Below, one piece after another: positions 1 to 6,157 of a stretch of DNA of 9,590 bases. A program made the position numbers and the translations under genes. Location: the NCBI GenBank assembly GCA_030038035.1, contig JASHPP010000411.1:1-9590 (forward strand), in the 5' to 3' direction. How positions within the stretch are numbered: position 1 is the first letter of the stretch; each line of letters opens with the position of its first letter. This DNA comes from Trebonia sp. GTDB lineage: Bacteria > Actinomycetota > Actinomycetes > Streptosporangiales > Streptosporangiaceae. The notes under the pieces were generated by a model that was given only the letters and a program-made list of their open reading frames with translations, was not told the DNA's origin and did not search any database.

Positions 1-2
1 AC

Positions 3-215
3 GGCCAGGTGATCAACCTCATTCACACCGAGGTCGATCCCAGGTTCCAGGGCGCCGGATACGCGACCGTGCTGGCCCGGGCCAGCCTCGACGCGGCCAG
101 GGAGCGGCACCTGGCCGTGCTGCCGACCTGTCCCTACATCCGCTCCTGGATCGCCAAGCACCCCAGCTACGTGGACCTGGTGCCCGCCGAACGCCGAACA
201 GATTTCGGCCTCTGA
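3..215 (+). CDS. YjdJ-type GNAT N-acetyltransferase, C-terminal fragment (5' end outside window)
   Basis: The reading frame is open from the first complete codon, so the gene starts upstream of the window; 70 residues and the TGA stop are seen. The order is a beta strand ending in HTEV, then the acetyl-CoA pyrophosphate loop FQGAGYAT, a helix, the segment LPTCPYI, and a C-terminal helix with HPSYVDLV. This layout is characteristic of the minimal YjdJ-like GNAT family (about 90-110 aa), small cytosolic proteins with an acetyl-CoA fold and largely unknown acceptors. The Cys in TCPYI is a conserved position in that family and has been considered a possible catalytic residue in plant relatives. 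The last 20 or so residues are polar and not conserved. The gene ends 73 bp before the dehydrogenase on the same strand, so co-transcription is possible but not shown. The family call is firm; the substrate is unknown. Confidence 0.85.
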   Translation, partial: GQVINLIHTEVDPRFQGAGYATVLARASLDAARERHLAVLPTCPYIRSWIAKHPSYVDLVPAERRTDFGL

Positions 216-261
216 CACCAGGCTCGGTACGATTCGTCCGGAGCGGATAACCGGATACTTA

Positions 262-277
262 CCCCCCGACCCCCCGA
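262..277 (+). repeat. Tandem CCCCCCGA x2 in the spacer before the dehydrogenase
   Basis: Two exact copies of the octamer CCCCCCGA lie back to back, ending two bases before the Shine-Dalgarno core. The surrounding 73-bp spacer (216-288) also holds a 5-bp inverted repeat, TCCGG at 237-241 and CCGGA at 251-255, with a 9-base loop. It has TACGAT (228-233) and GATACT (254-259) as possible -10 hexamers, neither with a convincing -35. The octamer repeat is the kind of C-run that can slip in replication; a role in expression is only a guess. Confidence 0.6.
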
Positions 278-279
278 GC

Positions 280-284
280 GGAGG
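280..284 (+). promoter_or_regulatory. Shine-Dalgarno site of the 2-hydroxyacid dehydrogenase
   Basis: GGAGG lies four bases before the GTG at 289. This is a full-strength core with short spacing, and it decides the GTG start. No other in-frame start nearby has such a site. Confidence 0.65.
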
Positions 285-288
285 CAAC

Positions 289-1206
289 GTGACGCGGGTG
301 TGGCTGCCCGACCCACCGGAGACACTGGGCGGCCTGCCCGACGGCGTGGTCGCGGACGTATGGACAGGGGGCGAGACGCTGCCCGCTTCGAAGGACGAGG
401 TCGAATTCGTCGTCATCCCGTTCGGCGTGACGCCGGAGACGCTGCGCAAGGTCACCCGCCTGCCGAACCTCAAGGTCGTCCAGCTCACCTCGGCGGGGGC
501 GGAGCGGATCATCCCGTACATGCCCGCCAGCGTCACGCTCTGCAACGCCCGCGGGGCCCACGACGCGGCGACCGCCGAGTGGACGGTCGGGGTGATCGTC
601 GCCCACCTGAGGAACTTCCCCCGCTTCAGCAAGGCCCAGGAGGAGGGCCGCTGGGATTTCGCGCCCAGCGAATCCGTGGCGGGCAAGCACGTGCTGATCG
701 TCGGCTACGGGTCGATCGGCGGGGCGGTCGAGCGCCGCCTGGCGGGCTGGGAGGTCACGATCGAGCGCGTCGCGCGCACCAGCCGCCCGGCGCAGGGCGT
801 GCAGGGCATCGAGGACCTGCATGCCCTCCTGCCCAGGGCGGACGTCGTCGTGCTCCTCGTCCCGGTCACCGACGAGACCAGGCACATGGTGAACGCGCAG
901 TTCCTCGCGGGCATGAAGGACGGCGCGCTGCTCGTGAACGCCGCCCGCGGGGCCATCGTCGACACCGACGCCCTGCTCAAGGAGCTCAACACGGGCCGGA
1001 TCAAGGCGGCGCTCGACGTCACGGAACCTGAGCCGCTGCCGCCCGGGCACCCGCTCTGGACGGCGCCCGGCCTGCTGCTCACCCCGCACGTCGGCGGCGC
1101 GGTCAGGCAGACGCGCCAGCGCGCGTACGCGGTCGTCAGCGCGCAGCTCGCCAGGTACGCTGCCGGCGAACCGCTGCAGAACGTGATCGGTGCCCGGGGG
1201 TACTGA
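289..1206 (+). CDS. D-isomer-specific 2-hydroxyacid dehydrogenase, 305 aa
   Basis: This is a cytosolic NAD(P)-dependent oxidoreductase that interconverts 2-hydroxyacids and 2-oxoacids (the glyoxylate/hydroxypyruvate reductase or phosphoglycerate-dehydrogenase-like superfamily). The N-terminal catalytic half covers about residues 1-95. The Rossmann nucleotide-binding domain follows, with GYGSIG at 139-144, and the C-terminal helix returns to the catalytic domain. The expected catalytic triad is present: Arg220 in NAARG, Glu248 in EPEP, and His267 in TPHVGG. The length is normal to slightly short. The end of the second Rossmann strand carries VARTSRP with no acidic residue, which favours NADPH over NADH; this is inference. 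The GTG start at 289 is set by GGAGG four bases upstream. The gene is followed by 65 bp before the signalling operon and may be transcribed separately. The substrate cannot be named from sequence. Confidence 0.93.
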   Translation: MTRVWLPDPPETLGGLPDGVVADVWTGGETLPASKDEVEFVVIPFGVTPETLRKVTRLPNLKVVQLTSAGAERIIPYMPASVTLCNARGAHDAATAEWTVGVIVAHLRNFPRFSKAQEEGRWDFAPSESVAGKHVLIVGYGSIGGAVERRLAGWEVTIERVARTSRPAQGVQGIEDLHALLPRADVVVLLVPVTDETRHMVNAQFLAGMKDGALLVNAARGAIVDTDALLKELNTGRIKAALDVTEPEPLPPGHPLWTAPGLLLTPHVGGAVRQTRQRAYAVVSAQLARYAAGEPLQNVIGARGY

Positions 1207-1232
1207 AATCGGGCGCGGTTTACGATGGGGAG

Positions 1233-1268
1233 ATGGGGCAGCTTCCAGGGCACAAGGGCCGGGGTTAG
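1233..1268 (+). other. Possible 11-codon leader ORF before the receiver fusion
   Basis: ATG at 1233 opens an 11-residue frame (MGQLPGHKGRG) that ends in TAG at 1266-1268, three bases before the GTG of the next gene and in the same reading frame. A TACGAT hexamer at 1221-1226 would fit a -10 box giving a transcript that begins near this ATG. No -35 or good Shine-Dalgarno site is seen. It may be chance; it is recorded because it occupies half of the only spacer in front of the operon. Confidence 0.2.
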
Positions 1269-1271
1269 ACC

Positions 1272-2948
1272 GTGGCGTCTACCGCGAGCGAGGTCCGGCC
1301 GGCCATCCTGACCGTGGACGATGATCCCGCGGTTTCTCGCGCCGTCTCTCGTGACCTGCGCAGAAAGTACGGCGAGCACAGCCGGATCGTGCGCGCCGAG
1401 TCCGGCGCGGAGGCCCTGGACGCGCTCAGGCAGATGAAGTTGCGCGGCGAGCAGGTCGCGCTGCTGCTCGCGGACTACCGGATGCCGGTCATGAACGGCA
1501 TCGAGTTCCTCGAGCAGGCGATGGACATCTTCCCGCACGCGAAGCGGGTGCTGCTGACCGCGTACGCGGACACGAGCGCCGCCATCGACGCGATCAACGT
1601 CGTCGACCTGGACCACTACCTGCTCAAGCCGTGGGATCCGCCCGAGGAGAAGCTCTACCCGGTCGTCGACGACCTGCTGAAAGCGTGGCGCAGGGACGTC
1701 AGGAAACCGGACAGGGAGCGGGAGATCAAGGTGGTCGGGCACCGCTGGTCGGCGCCGTCGGCCCAGATGCGCGACTTCCTTGCCCGCAACCAGGTCCCCT
1801 ACCGCTGGTACTCCACCGAGGAACCAGAAGGACAGCGGCTCCTTGACGCCGCGGGCGCCGACGACCACGAGCTGCCGGTGGTGATCACCGTCGACGGCGA
1901 GGCCCTGATCGCGCCGACCCGCAGCGAGGTCGCCAGCCGCGTCGGCCTGGCCACCGCGCCGGAACGGCATTTCTACGACCTGATCGTGGTGGGCGGCGGA
2001 CCAGGCGGGCTCGGCGCGGCGGTCTACGGCGCCTCCGAGGGGCTGCGGACCGTGCTCGTGGAGAAGTTCGCGACCGGGGGCCAGGCGGGCACGAGCTCGC
2101 GGATCGAGAACTACCTCGGCTTCCCCGACGGGGTTTCCGGCGGACAGCTCACCGACCGGGCGCGGCGCCAGGCCGCCAAGTTCGGCGCCGAGGTGCTGAC
2201 CACCTGCGAGGTGGACGGCCTGGAGGTGAACGGCTCGGCGCGCAGCGTGCGGCTCACCGACGGCAGCGCGATCGACGCCAAGGCGGTCATCCTCGCCACC
2301 GGCGTGGCCTACCGGCAGCTGGCCTCGCCCGGCTGCGTGGAGCTGACCGGCTGCGGCGTCTACTACGGCGCGGCGCTCGCCGAGGCCGAGGGCTGCCGGG
2401 ACCAGGACGTGTACATCGTCGGCGGCGCCAACTCGGCCGGCCAGGCCGCCGTCTTCCTCGCCAGGTACGCCAGGTCGGTGACGATGCTGGTCCGCGCGCC
2501 GTCGCTGGAGCAGTCGATGTCGTACTACCTCATCCAGCAGCTCGCCGGCATCAAGCAGGTAACGGTCCGCACCTGCACCGAGGTGGCGCAGGCGCAGGGG
2601 ACCGGCCACCTGGAGCAGCTGATCGTGCGCGACCTGAACACCGGCCGCACCGAGACCGTCGACACGCAAAGGTTGTTCATCTTCATCGGCGCCGAGCCGC
2701 GGACCGGCTGGCTGGACGGCGTGCTCGTGCGCGACAAGCGGGGGTTCGTGCTGGCCGGCCCTGACCTGTCGCTCGATGACCTTGCCGAGTGGCCGCTCGA
2801 CCGCCCGCCCTACCACCTGGAGACCAGCGTCCCCGGCGTGTTCGCCGTCGGCGACGTGCGCGCCGAGTCCGCCAAGCGGGTCGCCTCCGCCGTCGGGGAA
2901 GGTGCCATGGCCGTCATGCTCGTACACCGCTATCTGGAGCTGCTGTGA
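1272..2948 (+). CDS. Response-regulator receiver fused to glutaredoxin-like and thioredoxin-reductase-like flavoprotein domains, 558 aa
   Basis: Three domains are visible. Residues about 10-135 are a CheY-like receiver with acidic pocket Asp16-18, phospho-acceptor Asp68 in ADYRMP, Thr96 and Lys119 in LLKPWD. Residues about 152-228 have a glutaredoxin/thioredoxin-like pattern (a strand, then MRDFLARNQVPYRWY, then LPVV with the probable cis-Pro202), but the CxxC position reads SAPS (160-163). Residues about 234-558 form a thioredoxin-reductase-like FAD/NAD(P)H enzyme: GGGPGG 241-246, the GGQ...ENYLGFP segment, NAD(P) loop GGANSAG 384-390, and FAD-closing VFAVGD 523-528. The redox CxxC of true thioredoxin reductases aligns with GVYYGAAL (362-369) and has no Cys, so the database-style name 'thioredoxin-disulfide reductase' is doubtful. 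Cys355 and Cys361 lie just before it. The GTG start has only a weak GGGG (1261-1264). The stop overlaps the kinase gene. Likely role: a flavoenzyme controlled by phosphorylation from the next gene's kinase. Confidence 0.9.
   Translation: MASTASEVRPAILTVDDDPAVSRAVSRDLRRKYGEHSRIVRAESGAEALDALRQMKLRGEQVALLLADYRMPVMNGIEFLEQAMDIFPHAKRVLLTAYADTSAAIDAINVVDLDHYLLKPWDPPEEKLYPVVDDLLKAWRRDVRKPDREREIKVVGHRWSAPSAQMRDFLARNQVPYRWYSTEEPEGQRLLDAAGADDHELPVVITVDGEALIAPTRSEVASRVGLATAPERHFYDLIVVGGGPGGLGAAVYGASEGLRTVLVEKFATGGQAGTSSRIENYLGFPDGVSGGQLTDRARRQAAKFGAEVLTTCEVDGLEVNGSARSVRLTDGSAIDAKAVILATGVAYRQLASPGCVELTGCGVYYGAALAEAEGCRDQDVYIVGGANSAGQAAVFLARYARSVTMLVRAPSLEQSMSYYLIQQLAGIKQVTVRTCTEVAQAQGTGHLEQLIVRDLNTGRTETVDTQRLFIFIGAEPRTGWLDGVLVRDKRGFVLAGPDLSLDDLAEWPLDRPPYHLETSVPGVFAVGDVRAESAKRVASAVGEGAMAVMLVHRYLELL
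2936..2939 (+). promoter_or_regulatory. Shine-Dalgarno site of the sensor kinase, inside the preceding gene
   Basis: GGAG lies five bases before the GTG at 2945, which shares GTGA with the stop of the upstream gene. This supports the overlapping start over the more upstream ATG at 2789 in the same frame, which would add 52 Arg/Pro-rich out-of-frame shadow residues. Confidence 0.6.
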
Positions 2949-4483
2949 CCACCCCCGCCAACCCCGCCGTGACCACCCCCGCCGAACCCGGCGCGACCAC
3001 CCACGCCGAACCCGCCGCGGCCACCCCCGCCGAACCCGGCGCGACCTGCACGTGTAACCCCGAAGAGCTGCGCACGCTGTTCCTGTTCGAGAAGCTGTCC
3101 GACGAGCAGCTGGCCCGGCTGTGCCAGGAGGGCCGCGTCGAGCCGCTCGGGCCGGGCCTGGTCTACCAGGAAGGCGACCCGGCGACCCGCCTGTACGTGC
3201 TGATCGAGGGGACCGTGGCCCTGCTGCGCAAGGTCGGCGACGACGACGTCGAGATCAGCAGGACCAGCCAGCGCGGCGTGTACGGCGGCGCTTACCAGGC
3301 CTACCTGGGCGACCGGCTGCCGCAGGTCTACCAGAATTCACTCAGGGCCACCGTCCAGTCCCGCTTCTTCGTGCTCACCGCCGACTGCTTCGCGCAGATC
3401 ATGCACGAGTGGTTCCCGATGGCGGTGCACCTGCTGGAAGGCCTGTTCTTCGGCGGCCAGGCGACCCGCGCGGCGGTCGGCCAGCGGGAGCGCCTGCTGG
3501 CCCTCGGCTCGCTGACGGCGGCGCTGACCCACGAGCTCAACAACCCCGCGGCCGCCGCGGTGCGGGCCACGGCGAGCCTGCGCGAGCGGGTCGCCGGGAT
3601 GCGCGACAAGCTGCGCCTGCTCGCGGCAGGCAAGTATGACAAGGCCACCCTGATGGCCCTGATCGAGCTGCAGTCGCGCGCGGTGGAAAAGGTCGCCAAG
3701 GCGCCCAAGCTTGACCCGCTGGCGGCGTCCGACGCCGAGGACGTGGTCAGCGACTGGCTGGACGATCAGGGGATCCCCGACGGCTGGCGGCTCGCCGCCA
3801 CGTTCGTCCAGGCCGGCCTGGACACCGAATGGCTCGACCAGGTGAAAGACACCGTGGGCGAGGACATGCTCGAGCCCGCCCTGCGCTGGCTGAACTACAC
3901 CGTCGAGACCGAGCTGCTGATGAGCGAGATCGAGGACGCCACCACCCGCGTGTCCACCCTGCTCGGCGCGGCGAAGCAGTACTCCCAGCTGGACCGCGCC
4001 CCGTTCCAGGTCGTCGACGTGCACGACCTGCTCGACAGCACGCTGCTGATGCTGTCGGCCAAGATGGGCCCGGGCGTGACGGTGGTCAGGGACTACGATC
4101 GCAGCCTGCCGAAGATCCCGGCCTACGCCGCCGAGCTCAACCAGGTCTGGACGAACCTGATCGACAACGCGGTGGCGGCGATGAACGGCACGGGCACGCT
4201 CACCGTCCGCACGGCCCGCGACGACGGCTACGCGCTGATCGAGTTCGGCGACACCGGCCCGGGGATCCCCGCCGGGCTGCAGGAGCGCATCTTCGAGCCG
4301 TTCTTCACCACCAAGCCAGCGGGCGAGGGGACCGGCCTCGGGCTGGACATCTCGCGGCGGATCGTCGTGAACAAGCACAAGGGTGACCTGGGGGTGCAGT
4401 CCGTGCCTGGCGACACCCGCTTCCAGGTCAGGCTCCCGCTCCAGGCGGGCACTACCAACACCGACAAAGAGGTGCGATCATGA
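2945..4483 (+). CDS. Soluble histidine kinase with N-terminal cyclic-nucleotide-binding-like domain, 512 aa
   Basis: Domains in order: a Thr/Pro/Ala repeat tail (2-34), Cys35-Thr-Cys37, a cNMP-binding-like beta barrel (about 38-160), the DHp phospho-acceptor helix with His196 in THELNNP, and a C-terminal HATPase. The ATPase has the N box Asn404/Asn408 (NLIDN), G1 DTGPG 436-440, F box FEPFFTT 450-456, and G2 GTGLGL 462-467. All kinase motifs are intact. There is no membrane segment, so it senses in the cytosol. The cNMP domain lacks the usual Gly-Glu phosphate-cassette start (it reads YGGAYQAYLG) and its Arg is shifted (LRAT), so its ligand may not be cAMP. About 90-100 extra residues (roughly 225-318) separate the two DHp helices, much longer than a normal hairpin. 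The GTG start at 2945 overlaps the receiver gene by four bases; the neighbouring Asp68 receiver is the obvious phosphotransfer partner. Confidence 0.88.
   Translation: MTTPANPAVTTPAEPGATTHAEPAAATPAEPGATCTCNPEELRTLFLFEKLSDEQLARLCQEGRVEPLGPGLVYQEGDPATRLYVLIEGTVALLRKVGDDDVEISRTSQRGVYGGAYQAYLGDRLPQVYQNSLRATVQSRFFVLTADCFAQIMHEWFPMAVHLLEGLFFGGQATRAAVGQRERLLALGSLTAALTHELNNPAAAAVRATASLRERVAGMRDKLRLLAAGKYDKATLMALIELQSRAVEKVAKAPKLDPLAASDAEDVVSDWLDDQGIPDGWRLAATFVQAGLDTEWLDQVKDTVGEDMLEPALRWLNYTVETELLMSEIEDATTRVSTLLGAAKQYSQLDRAPFQVVDVHDLLDSTLLMLSAKMGPGVTVVRDYDRSLPKIPAYAAELNQVWTNLIDNAVAAMNGTGTLTVRTARDDGYALIEFGDTGPGIPAGLQERIFEPFFTTKPAGEGTGLGLDISRRIVVNKHKGDLGVQSVPGDTRFQVRLPLQAGTTNTDKEVRS
2948..3043 (+). repeat. 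Four tandem 24-bp units encoding the kinase N-terminal tail
   Basis: Four imperfect 24-bp units start right after the GTG and encode TTPANPAV, TTPAEPGA, TTHAEPAA and ATPAEPGA. Units 2 and 4 differ by one base in the first codon (acc versus gcc). The period is a multiple of three, so gain or loss of copies would change the length of a disordered linker without breaking the frame. Confidence 0.9.
4466..4472 (+). promoter_or_regulatory. Shine-Dalgarno site of the zinc-finger gene
   Basis: AAAGAGG ends seven bases before the ATG at 4480, inside the end of the kinase gene. It is the best ribosome site in the operon and supports independent initiation at the ATGA overlap. Confidence 0.6.
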
Positions 4484-4833
4484 CCGAGCTCAGAGGCATC
4501 GACCCGACGGTCGCGCCCAGCGGCACCGGCTGCGCCGAGTGCGAGGCCACGGACGGCTGGTGGCTGCATCTGCGCCGCTGCGCCCAGTGCGGGCACATCG
4601 GCTGCTGCGACAACTCGCCGGAGCAGCACGCCACCAGGCACGCGAAGGAGACCGGCCACCCGATCATCCGCAGCTTCGAGCCGGGGGAGAGCTGGTTCTG
4701 GTCCTACCCGGAAGAGGATTACTACGAAAAGGGCCCGGAGCTGGCCCCGCCGCCGCACCACCCCGTCGACCAGGGCGTGCCCGGCCCCGCGGGGCGCGTC
4801 CCGCGGGACTGGCAGAGCAAGCTCCACACGTGA
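4480..4833 (+). CDS. UBP-type zinc finger protein, 117 aa
   Basis: This is a small cytosolic protein made mainly of one zinc finger of the ubiquitin-specific-protease (UBP/ZnF) type. The candidate ligands follow the family order: Cys18-x2-Cys21, Cys34-x2-Cys37, Cys42/Cys43, His50, His54 and His60. The finger has the typical TGHPII segment after the last His. An aromatic stretch, WFWSYPEEDYY (72-82), lies where eukaryotic relatives form the pocket for the ubiquitin Gly-Gly tail. The last 35 residues are Pro-rich and probably disordered. Bacteria of this type lack ubiquitin, so the ligand is unknown; a C-terminal peptide of a partner or a purely structural role is possible. The start is fixed by ATGA overlap with the kinase stop and AAAGAGG upstream. 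Tight coupling on both sides implies an accessory role in this redox-signalling operon. Confidence 0.88.
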   Translation: MTELRGIDPTVAPSGTGCAECEATDGWWLHLRRCAQCGHIGCCDNSPEQHATRHAKETGHPIIRSFEPGESWFWSYPEEDYYEKGPELAPPPHHPVDQGVPGPAGRVPRDWQSKLHT

Positions 4834-5429
4834 GCATCGTCTCGCGTGGCTTCTCCGGCCGCAGACGCCCAGGCGACGAAAAGCTCCCGCCCGGCCAGTA
4901 CCTGGAGACCGGCTTCCCCGTGCTGTCGGCCGGCCCGACGCCGTCGGTGAAGACCGCGACCTGGCAGTTCACGATCACGACAGAGCAAGGCCGACGGCAC
5001 CGCTGGGACTGGCAGCAGTTCATGAGCCTGCCCGCCGAGCAGATCACCACCGACATCCACTGCGTGACCAAGTGGTCCAAGCTCGGCACGCACTGGCGCG
5101 GCGTCTCCCTCGACACGCTGCTGCGGGACGTGGAGACGAACGCAGGCTACGTCCTGGCCCGCAGCTACGGCGGGTACACGACGAACCTGCCGCTGCCCGA
5201 CCTGCGCGGCGGCAAGGCATGGGTCGCCTACTCCTACGACGGCGCCCCGCTGCACCCCGAACACGGCGGCCCCGCCCGTCTCCTGGTCCCGCACCTGTAC
5301 TTCTGGAAGTCCGCGAAGTGGGTCACCGGCCTGGACCTGATGACACACGACCGGCACGGCTTCTGGGAGGAACTCGGCTACCACGACTACGGCGACCCGT
5401 GGCGCGAGCAGCGGTACCAGGGCGACTGA
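4830..5429 (+). CDS. Sulfite-oxidase/YedY-type molybdopterin-dependent oxidoreductase, 199 aa
   Basis: This is a compact Moco protein of the sulfite oxidase fold, the kind annotated as 'sulfite oxidase-like oxidoreductase'. It opens with Arg-rich residues and GQYLETGFPVLSAG, then has a WxFTI strand. Cys78 in DIHCVTKWS is the expected molybdenum ligand. Next come WRGVSLDTLL, the NLPLPDL loop, and EHGGPARLLVPHLYFWKSAKW, the signature segment holding the pterin-side residues. There is no twin-arginine or other export signal, so it should act in the cytosol, unlike YedY/MsrP. It lacks the dimerisation and heme domains of full sulfite oxidases. The GTG start is placed at the GTGA overlap with the zinc-finger stop (4830-4833). 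The next gene is a flavin reductase, a likely electron donor. The substrate is not deducible; an S- or N-oxide, such as a methionine sulfoxide, is a reasonable guess. Confidence 0.9.
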   Translation: MSIVSRGFSGRRRPGDEKLPPGQYLETGFPVLSAGPTPSVKTATWQFTITTEQGRRHRWDWQQFMSLPAEQITTDIHCVTKWSKLGTHWRGVSLDTLLRDVETNAGYVLARSYGGYTTNLPLPDLRGGKAWVAYSYDGAPLHPEHGGPARLLVPHLYFWKSAKWVTGLDLMTHDRHGFWEELGYHDYGDPWREQRYQGD

Positions 5430-6157
5430 ACTGGCTGGTCGCCACGCTCGCGGCGACCAGGGACGAGACGGCTACCGCGCGGACGCTGGTGCTCGACGTG
5501 CCCGGCTGGCCCGGCCACCTCGCGGGCCAGCACGTGGACGTCAAGCTGACCGCCGAGGACGGCTACTCCGCGCAGCGCTCGTACTCGATCGCCTCGGCCC
5601 CCGACGGCGCCCGGCTCGAGCTGACCGTGCAGCGCATCGCCGACGGCGAGGTCTCCCCGTACCTGACCGAGGTCATGGAGCCAGGCGATCCGCTGGAGCT
5701 GCGCGGCCCGATCGGCGGCTGGTTCGTGTGGCGCCCCCCGGCGCCCGCGGCCGCGGCCCCCGCCCCGCTGCTGCTCGTGGCCGGCGGCAGCGGGATCGTC
5801 CCGCTGATCGCGATGGTCCGCGCGCACGCCGCCGCCGACAGCAAGGTCCCGCTCCGGCTGATCTACTCGGTCCGCACCCCCGCCGACGCGATCTACGCGC
5901 CCGAGTTGTCCGAACGATCCCAGGCGACTGAGCTAGCCATCACCTACCTCCACACGCGGACCGGGCCGCCAGGCATGCCGACTGGCCGCATCAGCGCCGC
6001 CGTCGTCGCGGACGCGGCCTGGCCCCCGCAGGCCGGCCCCGCGATCTTCATCTGCGGCCCCACGGGCTTCGTCGAAACCGCCGCCGATCTCCTCGTGGCC
6101 GCGGGCCACGACCCCGCGACGATCAAAACCGAGCGCTTCGGCCCGACGGGAACCTAG
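5426..6157 (+). CDS. FAD/NAD(P)H ferredoxin-reductase-like oxidoreductase, about 243 aa
   Basis: This is a ferredoxin-NADP-reductase superfamily protein that would move electrons between NAD(P)H, FAD and a partner. An N-terminal beta-barrel FAD domain carries RSYS (51-54) and the phosphate-side region LRGPIGGWF. The C-terminal nucleotide domain has GGSGIVP (120-126), CGPTGFVE (210-217) and the C-terminal ERFGPTG. There is no plant-type 2Fe-2S domain, so the electron acceptor is separate, most simply the adjoining Moco protein. The start is uncertain. Similarity begins at about NWLVATL, directly after a CTG (5426) that overlaps the upstream TGA as CTGA, with AGGG three bases before it. The nearest ordinary start is GTG at 5399 (252 aa), which has a 31-bp overlap and no visible ribosome site. 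A short Pro/Ala linker (104-114) joins the two domains. This is the last gene of the operon. Confidence 0.9.
   Translation: MNWLVATLAATRDETATARTLVLDVPGWPGHLAGQHVDVKLTAEDGYSAQRSYSIASAPDGARLELTVQRIADGEVSPYLTEVMEPGDPLELRGPIGGWFVWRPPAPAAAAPAPLLLVAGGSGIVPLIAMVRAHAAADSKVPLRLIYSVRTPADAIYAPELSERSQATELAITYLHTRTGPPGMPTGRISAAVVADAAWPPQAGPAIFICGPTGFVETAADLLVAAGHDPATIKTERFGPTGT

Noticed and set aside
705..2927. 740-codon open frame on the minus strand across the dehydrogenase and receiver fusion
   Set aside because: It is antisense to two proteins with clear catalytic motifs, spans an intergenic gap, has Arg/His/Gly-rich low-complexity translation and matches no family; typical GC-driven shadow.
2789..2944. 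Extension of the kinase gene to an upstream ATG
   Set aside because: This part lies wholly inside the flavoprotein C-terminus and gives an Arg/Pro-rich tail; GTG 2945 with GGAG and a GTGA overlap is better.
3338..4378. 346-codon minus-strand frame opposite the histidine kinase
   Set aside because: Shadow of a gene with intact H, N, G1, F and G2 boxes.
4383..4829. Extension of the Moco gene to an upstream start at 4383
   Set aside because: It would overlap the end of the kinase and the whole zinc-finger gene with Arg-rich sequence; the domain begins after the GTG at 4830.
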